A DNA stretch of 6,581 bases from Pseudomonadota bacterium (GCA_023388675.1 JAEWFU010000373.1:1-6581), one strand, 5' to 3'. Counted from the first letter of the stretch, positions 1-6,387 are shown. Made by a program: numbers and translations. The notes: generated from the sequence alone by a model not told the origin.

Positions 1-353
1 ATCCGACGGCCCCGATGGAATCGACGGATTACGTCGCCCAGCTCGCGACCTTCTCGCAGGTCGAGCAGTCGGTCGAGATCAACAAGAAGCTCACCGAGAT
101 GCTGCAGGCATCGACCATGGCGCAGGCAACCGGATTGATCGGCAAGGTCGTCGAGAGCATGGATGGTGAGATCAGCGGCGTCGTCCGTCAGGTCGAGATC
201 TATTCCGACGGCATCGTGGCGGTCCTCGACGGTGGCGAGAAGCTGGCCATCACACCCGGCGTCATTATCCGCGATGCCGATTACACGCCGCCGCCGGGAG
301 ACGAGACGCCAGGTGACGATGAGCAGCCTGGCGGCGACGAGCAGGCAGCGTGA
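1..353 (+). CDS. flgD: Flagellar hook cap protein FlgD, 3' part (5' end lies outside the window)
   Basis: FlgD caps the growing hook outside the cell and is needed for polymerisation of hook protein FlgE. The reading frame is open from the first base. The codons before the ATG at 15 read P-T-A-P and continue into M-E-S-T-D-Y-V-A-Q-L-A-T-F-S-Q-V-E-Q, the conserved FlgD N-domain segment (family form: QDPT.PM....YVAQLATFS.VEQ). The ATG at 15 is therefore internal and the gene is cut by the window edge. After the N-domain come about 45 residues (codons around 130-280) rich in beta-type sequence with LIGKVVES and VEIYSDGIVAVLDGG, then an acidic Pro/Gly tail. Enterobacterial FlgD has about 230 residues with a large Fn3-like insertion; only about 75 residues follow the N-domain segment here, so that insertion appears absent. 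The stop overlaps the fliQ start by 4 bp (GTGA). Identity is confident. Confidence 0.92.
   Translation, partial: PTAPMESTDYVAQLATFSQVEQSVEINKKLTEMLQASTMAQATGLIGKVVESMDGEISGVVRQVEIYSDGIVAVLDGGEKLAITPGVIIRDADYTPPPGDETPGDDEQPGGDEQAA
294..344 (+). repeat. Acidic hexapeptide repeat at the C-terminus of FlgD
   Basis: The last residues of FlgD read as three consecutive units: PGDET, PGDDEQ and PGGDEQ. The codons differ between units (for example gga/ggt/ggc for Gly), so the repetition is visible at protein level more than at DNA level. The tail is strongly acidic and probably disordered. I know of no function for it. Confidence 0.6.
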
Positions 354-616
354 ACGAAGCCGATGCCCTCGACATCGCACAGTATGCGGTCTGGACCGTC
401 CTGACCGCATCCGGCCCGGCCGTGGCCGTGGCGATGTTCGTCGGCGTTGGCATCGCCTTCATTCAGGCGCTTACGCAGGTGCAGGAAATCACTCTTACCT
501 TCGTGCCGAAGATCGTCGCAATCCTTCTGGCGGTTGCTTTTTCAGCCCCCTTCGTCGGCGCCCAGATCGCCGGCTTCACCAACGTGATGTTCCAGCGCAT
601 AGAGACGGGTTTCTGA
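350..616 (+). CDS. fliQ: Flagellar type III export gate protein FliQ
   Basis: FliQ is a small inner-membrane protein of the flagellar export gate; established structures show several FliQ copies wrapped around the FliP/FliR core. The product is 88 residues, the normal family length, with two hydrophobic hairpin segments (about residues 16-40 and 49-75). The conserved stretch joining them, ALTQVQEITLTFVPKIVA, is diagnostic of FliQ. The start is a GTG whose bases overlap the flgD stop (GTGA). No clear Shine-Dalgarno is visible, so translation probably depends on coupling to flgD. There is no nearby in-frame ATG, and the residues from the GTG (MNEADALDIAQ) fit a family N-terminus. It is followed by a 113-bp gap before flhA. 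Identity is near certain. Confidence 0.97.
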   Translation: MNEADALDIAQYAVWTVLTASGPAVAVAMFVGVGIAFIQALTQVQEITLTFVPKIVAILLAVAFSAPFVGAQIAGFTNVMFQRIETGF

Positions 617-653
617 TCCGCCTCCGGGCCTCGACCTTCCGACCTCATTTTCG

Positions 654-667
654 CACAAGCTTGGCAG
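654..667. promoter_or_regulatory. CACAAGCTTG motif upstream of flhA
   Basis: The sequence CACAAGCTTGGCAG lies in the fliQ-flhA gap and contains the 8-bp palindrome CAAGCTTG (656-663). The same CACAAGCTTG followed by N-CA occurs at 3982-3994, in the only other sizeable gap of the cluster. The motif ends 66 bp before the flhA ATG. TTGGCA at 661-666 could pass for a -35 element, but I find no matching -10 about 17 bp downstream. A regulator-binding site or an unusual promoter is inferred, not proven. Confidence 0.4.
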
Positions 668-684
668 CCTAGTCTCTGGCCGGC

Positions 685-702
685 GGCGTGTGTTTGCACG
701 CC
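685..702 (+). other. Stem-loop in the flhA leader
   Basis: GGCGTG (685-690) and CACGCC (697-702) form a perfect 6-bp stem, and a T-G wobble can extend it over a GTTT loop. It ends 27 bases before the flhA ATG. No T-run follows, so it does not look like an intrinsic terminator. It may be an RNA processing or stabilising element, or chance in GC-rich DNA. Confidence 0.35.
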
Positions 703-729
703 TGTGAACTGGTAGATGGTCGGACAGGC

Positions 730-2817
730 ATGGCAATCAGCGACAGCGTTTCCCTTCCCGAAGTCAAGAACTACGGTCGAGACATCGCGCTTGCGGTCGG
801 CGTCATCACGATCCTGTCGATCCTGTTCCTGCCGATCCCGGCGTTCCTGATCGACTTTGGGCTTGCGCTTTCAATCGCCGTTTCCGTGCTGATCCTGATG
901 GTCGCGCTGTGGATGCAGCGGCCGCTCGACTTCACGTCGTTTCCAACGATCCTCCTGATCGTCACCATGCTGCGGCTGGCACTCAGCATCGCCACGACAC
1001 GCGCGATCCTGTCGCACGGCAACGAGGGCACCAACGCGGCCGGTTACGTCATCGGAGGCTTTTCGAATCTCGTCATGGCCGGCGACTTCGTCATCGGCCT
1101 GATCGTCTTCCTTATCCTGATCACGGTGAACTTCATCGTCATCACCAAGGGCGCGACCCGTATCGCGGAAGTAGGCGCGCGCTTCACCCTCGACGCCATT
1201 CCCGGAAAGCAGATGTCGATCGACGCCGATCTTTCGGCCGGTGTCATCGACGACAAGGAAGCCCAGCGCCGCCGCCGCGAGCTGGAAGAAGAAAGCTCCT
1301 TCTTCGGCGCCATGGACGGTGCCTCGAAATTCGTGCGCGGCGACGCCATCGCCGGCCTCATCATCACCGTCATCAATATCGTCGGCGGCATCGCGATCGG
1401 CTACACGCGCCACGGCATGGGCATGAGCGAGTCTGCCGACATCTTCGTCAAGCTGTCGGTCGGCGATGGCCTGGCGACCCAGATCCCAGCCCTGATCGTT
1501 TCCCTTTCGGCAGGCCTTGTCGTCTCCAAGGGTGGCACCCGCGGCGCGACCGACGAAGCCGTGTTCGGCCAGCTCGGCGCCTATCCGCGTGCATTGTCGG
1601 TTGCCGCTGTGCTGATGTTCGCACTCGGACTGATGCCCGGCCTGCCCGCGATACCCTTTATGGCGCTTGCCCTGTGCCTGGCAGCGATCGCCTACGTCAT
1701 TCCGCTTCAGCGCAAGAAGCACAAGGATGCGCAGGCTGTGATCGAGAAGGAGCTGGAGGAAGCCAAACAGGAAGAGGAAAAGCAGTCGATCAAGTCGTCG
1801 CTCAAGACGGCCGAAATCGAGCTGCTACTGGGCAAGCAGCTTTCCATGCGCCTGCTGGCATCTCATCAGGAACTTGCCTTCCGCATGGGCAAGATGCGGA
1901 AGAAGTTCGCCACCCAGTACGGTTTCGTCGTGCCGGAAGTCAGGCTTACAGACGACTTCTCGATTCCACCCAAGAGTTATCAGATCAAGGTTCACGGCAC
2001 CGTGGTCGCCGAGTACCATATGCGTGTCGGCGAGGTCACGGTGCTGCTGGGCAACGGCCCGGTCCCCGAAGTTCCCGGCGAGGAAGTGCGCGAACCTGCT
2101 TTCGGCATGCGGGCCTATTCCGTCTCGGAGATGTTTGCGGAAGATCTCAAGCGCGAGCGCTTTACCTATGCCGACAACATGTCGGTGCTGCTGACCCACC
2201 TCTCCGAGGTGATCCGCAACAATCTCCCGCAGCTTCTTTCCTACAAGGACATGAAGGCGCTGATCGAGCGGAAGGCCCAGGAGTACCGCAAGCTTATCGA
2301 CGAGGTCTGCACCTCGCACATTTCCTATCCCGGCCTTCAGGCAGTGCTGAAGCTGCTGCTGGCCGAACGCGTCTCGATCCGCAACCTGCACCTCATCATC
2401 GAGGCGATCGCGGAGATAGCACCACACGTGCGGCGTACCGAGCAGATCGTCGAACACGTGCGAATCCGCATGGCGCAGCAGATTTGCGGCGATTTGACCG
2501 AAGGCGGCGTGCTGAAGGTGCTGCGGCTCGGCAATCGTTGGGACCTGGCATTCCATCAGGCCCTTAAGCGCGACACGAAGGGCGAAATCCGCGAATTCGA
2601 CATCGATCCCCGGCTGCTGGAGGAATTCGGCAACGAGGCCACCAAGGCAGTGCGCAAACATCTCAATGCCGGAGAGCGGTTCGTGCTCGTCTCCGCGCCG
2701 GATGCGCGACCCTACGTGCGCATGATTATCGAACGGCTTTTCACAACACTGCCGGTCCTGTCGCACGTGGAGATCGCACGCGGCGTCGAGGTACGCGTCC
2801 TCGGCTCCATTTCCTAG
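730..2817 (+). CDS. flhA: Flagellar type III export gate protein FlhA
   Basis: FlhA is the large ring-forming component of the flagellar export gate. Its membrane part couples proton flow to export and its cytoplasmic domain docks chaperone-substrate complexes. From ATG 730 the product has 695 residues, typical for the family. Residues about 20-325 hold the multi-spanning membrane region; from about residue 328 (RKKHKD) the protein is cytoplasmic. The FHIPEP family signature ([19 protein letters not shown], then IDADL) spans residues 144-168. The charged loop residues known to matter in Salmonella FlhA (R147, R154, D158, K203, D208) align with R144, R151, D155, K200 and D205, so the gene looks functional. 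An in-frame GTG at 688 would add 14 residues ([14 protein letters not shown]), but it sits inside a hairpin and is unlike family N-termini, so ATG 730 (preceded by GGACAGG) is preferred. fliR follows after 11 bp. Confidence 0.98.
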   Translation: MAISDSVSLPEVKNYGRDIALAVGVITILSILFLPIPAFLIDFGLALSIAVSVLILMVALWMQRPLDFTSFPTILLIVTMLRLALSIATTRAILSHGNEGTNAAGYVIGGFSNLVMAGDFVIGLIVFLILITVNFIVITKGATRIAEVGARFTLDAIPGKQMSIDADLSAGVIDDKEAQRRRRELEEESSFFGAMDGASKFVRGDAIAGLIITVINIVGGIAIGYTRHGMGMSESADIFVKLSVGDGLATQIPALIVSLSAGLVVSKGGTRGATDEAVFGQLGAYPRALSVAAVLMFALGLMPGLPAIPFMALALCLAAIAYVIPLQRKKHKDAQAVIEKELEEAKQEEEKQSIKSSLKTAEIELLLGKQLSMRLLASHQELAFRMGKMRKKFATQYGFVVPEVRLTDDFSIPPKSYQIKVHGTVVAEYHMRVGEVTVLLGNGPVPEVPGEEVREPAFGMRAYSVSEMFAEDLKRERFTYADNMSVLLTHLSEVIRNNLPQLLSYKDMKALIERKAQEYRKLIDEVCTSHISYPGLQAVLKLLLAERVSIRNLHLIIEAIAEIAPHVRRTEQIVEHVRIRMAQQICGDLTEGGVLKVLRLGNRWDLAFHQALKRDTKGEIREFDIDPRLLEEFGNEATKAVRKHLNAGERFVLVSAPDARPYVRMIIERLFTTLPVLSHVEIARGVEVRVLGSIS

Positions 2818-2828
2818 GCGCAGGGGGA

Positions 2829-3587
2829 ATGCTGAACGGTCTCAACCTCGAGACGCTGGCCTTTGCGGCATTCCTCGCCTTCTGCCGCATCGGCACATGC
2901 TTCATGTTGATGCCCGGCTTCTCGAGCGCGCGCGTGGCCATGCATGTCAGGCTGTTTGTTGCACTCGCGGTCACGTGGGCATTGCTGGCGCACCTCTGGG
3001 ATTCGATCATCCCGCACCTCGACCGTGAACCGGACGGCATGCTCCTGCTGGTGGCGTCCGAAATTCTGGTCGGCGCGACGATCGGCCTGGTCACGCGCTT
3101 CTATGTTCTGGCGCTGCAGTTTGCGGGCGCGGCCATCGCCATGACCGGCGGTTTCGGCGGCATGTCGGGAACTGTCGTGGAAGAGAACGAGCCCCAAGCC
3201 GCGCTCACCGCGCTCATCACGCTTTGCGCCTTGCTTCTGCTGTTCGTCTTCGATTTCCACCACGAGATCCTGAAAGCGCTCATCCTTTCCTACGAAGCTG
3301 TTCCGGTTTCAGGGACGTTCGGCGCGCAATCGGCACTGATAGACCTCGTCGACACCCTGTCGCAGTCGTTCTACATCACCCTGCGCCTCGCCAGCCCCTT
3401 CATCGCCTACGCGATCCTGGTCAATCTGGCGGTCGGCTTCGTCAACAAGCTCACGCCGCAGATTCCGGTCTATTTCGTATCCATGCCGTTCCTGATCGCC
3501 GGCTGCCTCATCCTTCTCTATTTCGGCATCGGCATCATGCTCAGCCTGTTCGTGGACGGCTTCCTGCCCACGACGCTCGGAGGCTGA
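2829..3587 (+). CDS. fliR: Flagellar type III export gate protein FliR
   Basis: FliR is a polytopic inner-membrane protein, one copy per export gate, which together with FliP and FliQ forms the secretion channel. The product is 252 residues, the usual length. Hydrophobic segments lie at about residues 9-30, 39-57, 71-105, 126-143 and 183-245. Family features visible are the early MPGFSSARV segment (28-36) and, near the C-terminus, NKLTPQIPVYFVSMP (206-220), matching the conserved PQ..V..V..P motif. A purine-rich GGGGGA directly precedes the ATG, unusually close to it. The gene lies 11 bp after flhA, and its stop is one base before the next start (TGAcATG), so the downstream gene is probably co-translated. 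The partners fliP and flhB are not in this window; in related genomes they lie elsewhere in the cluster. Confidence 0.97.
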   Translation: MLNGLNLETLAFAAFLAFCRIGTCFMLMPGFSSARVAMHVRLFVALAVTWALLAHLWDSIIPHLDREPDGMLLLVASEILVGATIGLVTRFYVLALQFAGAAIAMTGGFGGMSGTVVEENEPQAALTALITLCALLLLFVFDFHHEILKALILSYEAVPVSGTFGAQSALIDLVDTLSQSFYITLRLASPFIAYAILVNLAVGFVNKLTPQIPVYFVSMPFLIAGCLILLYFGIGIMLSLFVDGFLPTTLGG

Positions 3588-3588
3588 C

Positions 3589-3975
3589 ATGGCGACGCGC
3601 GCGGAACGGTTGAAACGCCTCGTACGGCTTCAGCAGCAGATCAAGGCGCTGCACGAGACGAAGCATGCGACGCATCTGTCGCAGGCCGCAGCCGCACGGC
3701 AGGAGGCAAACGAGATGCTGGAGGCGCTCAACGCGGCCTCGCCCATGCCCGGGCTGTTTCCGGACCTCTACAACCGGCGAATCGGTGCCGCCATGGAGCG
3801 CGAAGCGAGAGAAAGCGATCGGGCACAGCAGGAAGCCTCACGTGTCGCCACGGCAACTGCCCGCACCAACATCGTCGAACGCGCCTATCGAGAGGCTTTT
3901 CGCCTCGAAGAGCGCGAAACGGCCGAGAAAGAGCAGCTCGAAACCATCGAGCGCAAGCTGTCGGCCCCAAAGTAA
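3589..3975 (+). CDS. Small coiled-coil protein, FliJ-like export component (tentative)
   Basis: The product is 128 residues, highly charged and almost wholly helical. Helix one spans about residues 3-50, a Pro/Gly connector with MPGLFPDLYNRR lies at 51-64, and helix two runs to about 125, ending in ERETAEKEQLETIERK. There is no signal peptide or membrane segment. This two-helix antiparallel coiled-coil layout and the length match FliJ/YscO, the central stalk of the export ATPase that also escorts chaperones, but sequence similarity by eye is weak. A GGAGG at 3579-3583 sits 5 bases before the ATG, giving a strong ribosome binding site inside the end of fliR. Its place directly after the export gate gene fliR supports an export role. 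The alternative is a lineage-specific flagellar protein of unknown function. The gene call is firm; the FliJ assignment is inference. Confidence 0.85.
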   Translation: MATRAERLKRLVRLQQQIKALHETKHATHLSQAAAARQEANEMLEALNAASPMPGLFPDLYNRRIGAAMEREARESDRAQQEASRVATATARTNIVERAYREAFRLEERETAEKEQLETIERKLSAPK

Positions 3976-3981
3976 GCCTGC

Positions 3982-3995
3982 CACAAGCTTGTCAC
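3982..3995. promoter_or_regulatory. Second CACAAGCTTG motif, upstream of the rod-binding gene
   Basis: CACAAGCTTGTCAC lies 7 bases after the preceding stop codon and includes the 10-bp palindrome ACAAGCTTGT (3983-3992). It repeats the motif at 654-667 and ends about 50 bases before the TTG start at 4041. The following bases are AT-rich (TATTCGCAAAATCG). TTGTCA (3989-3994) resembles a -35 element, but no good -10 lies at the usual spacing. It may be an internal promoter or activator site for the last three flagellar genes. Confidence 0.4.
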
Positions 3996-4026
3996 GCCAT
4001 ATTCGCAAAATCGAAATCAACATGTT

Positions 4027-4032
4027 GGGAGG
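4027..4032 (+). promoter_or_regulatory. Ribosome binding site that fixes a TTG start
   Basis: GGGAGG is a near-full match to the Shine-Dalgarno sequence, 8 bases upstream of TTG 4041. It decides in favour of the TTG start over the later in-frame ATG at 4071. Confidence 0.7.
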
Positions 4033-4040
4033 TCCTGCCT

Positions 4041-4604
4041 TTGGCGATTTCACCCCCAAGCGACATCGTGATGGATGTGGCACGGGCGGCCGATCCTGCC
4101 GCCGCGCAAGCAGCACGGGCACGACTATCCTCGCTCGCCAGCCAGCGCGCCGATGGCGCCGGCTTCCAGCCAGTCGGGATGCCTTCGACCACGGCCACAA
4201 AGGCGCCTGCCGAGCCCAAATCGCCGGCGGCCGAAGCCTTCCAGAAGTTCGAGGCCGTCGTGCTGCAGACCTTCATCCAGTCCATGCTGCCGAAGGATAC
4301 GCAGTCCGTCTACGGACAGGGTATGGCAGGCGAGATGTGGCAATCGCTGCTCGCCCAGCAGCTTGGTGACGTGATGGCGGCGCGCGGCGGCATCGGCATC
4401 GCCGATCGCATTCTCGGCGACCACTACCGCGCCCAGGGAAAACCGGCAGTCGAGGGTCCCGCGCGTGACGCATCGCCGGAACGCGCGGAAAAAGATGCTC
4501 AGGAGATGCTCTCGGTCGCGCTGGTGCAGGAAATCCAGCGCAAGACCGCCCAATCGATCGGCGAGGAGCGCGCCATGACGCCTTCCGTCACCAGCAGCCG
4601 CTAA
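4041..4604 (+). CDS. cheL: Rod-binding protein, CheL / FlgJ N-domain type
   Basis: The product is 187 residues. Residues about 63-116 form the rod-binding domain shared with the N-terminal half of FlgJ: AEAFQKFEAVVLQTFIQSML, then YGQGMAGEMWQSLLAQQLGD and GGIGIADRI. In enterobacteria this domain is fused to a muramidase; here the C-terminal part is short, charged and lacks it, as in alphaproteobacterial CheL/FlgJ proteins, where a separate lytic transglycosylase opens the cell wall (SltF in Rhodobacter). The protein would act in the periplasm as a rod cap or scaffold. The start is TTG: GGGAGG at 4027-4032 stands 8 bases before it, and the resulting MAISPPSDIV fits family N-termini as I recall them. 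The next in-frame ATG (4071) has no such site. The Caulobacter order cheL-flbY is preserved with the following gene. The symbol flgJ would also be acceptable. Confidence 0.9.
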   Translation: MAISPPSDIVMDVARAADPAAAQAARARLSSLASQRADGAGFQPVGMPSTTATKAPAEPKSPAAEAFQKFEAVVLQTFIQSMLPKDTQSVYGQGMAGEMWQSLLAQQLGDVMAARGGIGIADRILGDHYRAQGKPAVEGPARDASPERAEKDAQEMLSVALVQEIQRKTAQSIGEERAMTPSVTSSR

Positions 4605-4634
4605 TTTCAGTCAGAGTCAGATGAGAAAAGCTCT

Positions 4635-5051
4635 ATGCCAGACCACGCGGAATTCATGCAGCCAGAGGCTCCGGATAACAACAGTTCGGGGACAGCGCTC
4701 ATGAATCTCTCTGCCATCCTCGGCCGCATCGAAGAAACAGTGGACGCGGAAACTGCCGCGATCCGCACGGATGTACGCTTCGACATCAAGGCATCGAACC
4801 TTCGCAAGAGCCGCTATCTGTACGAGCTCAACAAGGCGGTTTCGGGCCTCGGCGACACGGCGCTCGGCGATGAACACCGCGACGGCATCATCCGCCTGCG
4901 CGAGAAGCTCTCGGCCAACGAAGCCGCCATCCTCGCCCACCTCAACGCCGTGACCGAGGTCGCGACACTGATGCAGGACGCCATCCAGCGCGCCGAAGCC
5001 GACGGCACCTACAGCGCCAGCGAATTCGGCAGGATGGCCGGCCAGCCATGA
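4635..5051 (+). CDS. flbY: FlbY-like / FlgN-family flagellar protein, probable export chaperone
   Basis: The product is up to 138 residues, cytoplasmic and mainly helical, with no membrane segment. From residue 23 on (MNLSAILGRIEETVDAET) it runs as an amphipathic helical bundle with YLYELNKAVSGLG (61-73) and a long C-terminal helix (85-120). Small helical proteins of this length next to hook and rod genes belong to the FlgN group, chaperones for the hook-filament junction proteins FlgK and FlgL. The position directly after cheL matches Caulobacter, where flbY follows cheL. The start is uncertain: ATG 4635 has only a weak purine tract (GAGAAAAG), while ATG 4701 has GGGGA at 4688-4692 with 8-base spacing and would drop 22 polar residues rich in Pro and Asn. 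The stop overlaps the next start (ATGA). The family assignment rests on synteny and shape more than on clear motif identity. Confidence 0.8.
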   Translation: MPDHAEFMQPEAPDNNSSGTALMNLSAILGRIEETVDAETAAIRTDVRFDIKASNLRKSRYLYELNKAVSGLGDTALGDEHRDGIIRLREKLSANEAAILAHLNAVTEVATLMQDAIQRAEADGTYSASEFGRMAGQP

Positions 5052-5560
5052 TCAAGTTCATGGTCGCCGCCCTGTGGATCAGCATCGCCACCACCGGCGC
5101 GCTGCTCTACTCGTTCCAGTCGGCGCAAAAGCCGCAGGACACTGCGGCTGCCGAACCGACGGCGTTTCAGGGGCTCGACTATGTAAAGACCGGGATCATT
5201 TCGGTGCCGGTATTCGACCGGGGCAAGGTCTACGGCTATTTCCTCGTGCGCCTTGTCTTCACCGCCGAAGGCACCAGGCTCGCCGCGCTCAAGCTTCCCG
5301 CCGAGGCGTTGCTGGCCGACCAGGTCTACACGCAGCTTTACGCCAGCCCCGAGATCGATTTCACCAAGCGCGACGACCTCGACATCGATGCTTTCCGCGA
5401 AAGCATTCGCACCGGCGTCAACGAGAGGCTCGGCGAGCAGCTTATCCGCGAGGTTCTGGTCGAGCAGGTCGACTTCCTGCCGAAGGACGAAGCCGGTTCC
5501 AACACGATCGGCCAGGCTGCATCAACGCCGGTTTCCGCGGCTGCCCCGACCGGCCACTGA
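5048..5560 (+). CDS. Single-pass membrane protein with FliL-like periplasmic domain (tentative)
   Basis: The product is 170 residues. Residues 4-23 form one hydrophobic N-terminal segment without a clear cleavage site, so it is probably a signal anchor with the rest in the periplasm. Residues about 43-145 form a compact alpha/beta domain: strand-like VYGYFLVRLVFTAEG (61-75), then a helix with DQVYTQLYAS (91-100), then FRESIRTGVNERLGEQLIREVLVEQVDFLP (about 116-145). This order of strands, a D.iy..L helix, an I...vN..L helix and a final strand recalls FliL, the stator-associated ring protein, but the match is by shape. The C-terminal 20 residues are low complexity. The start overlaps the flbY stop (ATGA), so it belongs to the same operon. 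Related bacteria carry a standard fliL elsewhere, next to fliP, so this would be a second, diverged member. I do not recognise a named gene. Confidence 0.8.
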   Translation: MIKFMVAALWISIATTGALLYSFQSAQKPQDTAAAEPTAFQGLDYVKTGIISVPVFDRGKVYGYFLVRLVFTAEGTRLAALKLPAEALLADQVYTQLYASPEIDFTKRDDLDIDAFRESIRTGVNERLGEQLIREVLVEQVDFLPKDEAGSNTIGQAASTPVSAAAPTGH

Positions 5561-5563
5561 AAG

Positions 5564-6337
5564 TCAGCCGAAGCGAGGCTTGCGCTTTTCCAGAAAGGCT
5601 TTCAGTCCTTCTCGCGCATCGGCGCCCGTCTGCGACAGCGCCGCACTCAGGCTTTCCGTGTACAGCCCATCATCGTGCGACATGTTGCCGATGCGGGCGA
5701 TCGACTGGATGATGAGGTAGTTGACCAGCGAGGCGTTGCCGGCGATCTCGCGCGCCAGCTCATCGGCCTTGGCCAGCGCCTCGCCTTCACCGACAAGGTG
5801 ATGGGCAAGCCCCAGTCGACACCCCTCCTCGCCGTTGTAGCTGCGCCCCGTCAGCATCATCTCGGTCATCCTGTCGGGGCCGAGAATGCGCCCCACCCGC
5901 ACCGTCGCGCCGCCGCCGACGAAGATGCCGCGCTTGCCTTCGGGCAGCCTGAACACCGTCGACGGCTCGGCCACCCGCACATGTGCGGTACTGGCGATCT
6001 CCAGCCCACCACCCATTACGGCGCCGGAAAGGGCCGCGACCACCGGCACGCCGGAAAACTGGATCGTATCCATGAGCCGGTGCCAGCCACGGGAGTGCCG
6101 CATGACCTGTTCGGGCTCGCGCTCGACCTGCTCGGACAGATCCAATCCGGATGAAAAGTGTCCGCCCGCGCCGCTGAGCACGATGGCGCGCACCCCGTCG
6201 GGGATGGCATTGAAGAAGCCCGCGAGCGCTTCCAGAAGTGCGTCGTTGATCGCGTTCCGTTTTTCGGCGCGGTTAAGCACCAGGCGGGCGATCGGCCCTT
6301 CCACGCAGGTCAGAAGTACCGGTTCGTCTTTCTTCAT
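5564..6337 (-). CDS. Enoyl-CoA hydratase/isomerase family protein (crotonase)
   Basis: The product is 257 residues, the usual crotonase length, and probably acts in the cytoplasm on acyl-CoA thioesters. Visible landmarks are the early LNRAEKRNAIN segment (21-31), the oxyanion-hole region HFSSGLDLSE (60-69), the second one in SGAVMGGGLEIA (104-115), and RLPEGKRGIFVGGG (130-143). Glu113 and Glu133 occupy the places of the two catalytic glutamates of hydratases (Glu144 and Glu164 in the rat enzyme), so hydratase chemistry is plausible. The substrate cannot be read from the sequence; fatty acid or aromatic acyl-CoA breakdown are both possible. ATG 6337 is chosen because AGGAAAG precedes it and MKKDEPVLLT begins the fold directly. 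The frame stays open upstream to 6538, but that part overlaps the predicted promoter and has no crotonase character. It is unrelated to flagella and converges on that operon. Confidence 0.95.
   Translation of the reverse strand: MKKDEPVLLTCVEGPIARLVLNRAEKRNAINDALLEALAGFFNAIPDGVRAIVLSGAGGHFSSGLDLSEQVEREPEQVMRHSRGWHRLMDTIQFSGVPVVAALSGAVMGGGLEIASTAHVRVAEPSTVFRLPEGKRGIFVGGGATVRVGRILGPDRMTEMMLTGRSYNGEEGCRLGLAHHLVGEGEALAKADELAREIAGNASLVNYLIIQSIARIGNMSHDDGLYTESLSAALSQTGADAREGLKAFLEKRKPRFG
5571..5589 (+). terminator. Weak candidate terminator for the flagellar operon
   Basis: AAGCG (5571-5575) and CGCTT (5583-5587) can pair over a 7-base loop and run into TTTT (5586-5589). It lies 10 bases after the last flagellar stop, inside the 3' end of the opposing crotonase gene. 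The stem is short and the T-run is partly inside it, so the call is weak. No other terminator is visible, because only 3 bp separate the two genes. Confidence 0.22.
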
Positions 6338-6387
6338 GTCTTTCCTAGCGAATCTGCCGCCGCAAGATCGCCAGCGTCCTCGCTCTG

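Noticed and set aside
661..690. Canonical sigma-70 promoter from TTGGCA upstream of flhA
   Set aside because: No acceptable -10 box at 16-18 bp spacing; the sequence there is GC-rich (around 683-690).
688..729. GTG 688 as the flhA start
   Set aside because: It would add [14 protein letters not shown], unlike FlhA N-termini, and lies within a hairpin; ATG 730 fits better.
909..2567. Long open frame of 552 codons on the + strand inside flhA
   Set aside because: It is a frame-shifted reading of flhA, extremely rich in Arg, Pro and His as expected from GC-rich shadow frames, and resembles no family.
871..2766. Long open frames on the - strand opposite flhA (871-1722 and 1825-2766)
   Set aside because: They mirror the codon structure of flhA, are rich in His, Asp, Gln and Arg, and have no recognisable domain.
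4609..4620. Tandem AGTCAG-AGTCAG in the gap before the FlbY-like gene
   Set aside because: Only two copies of 6 bp; too short to distinguish from chance.
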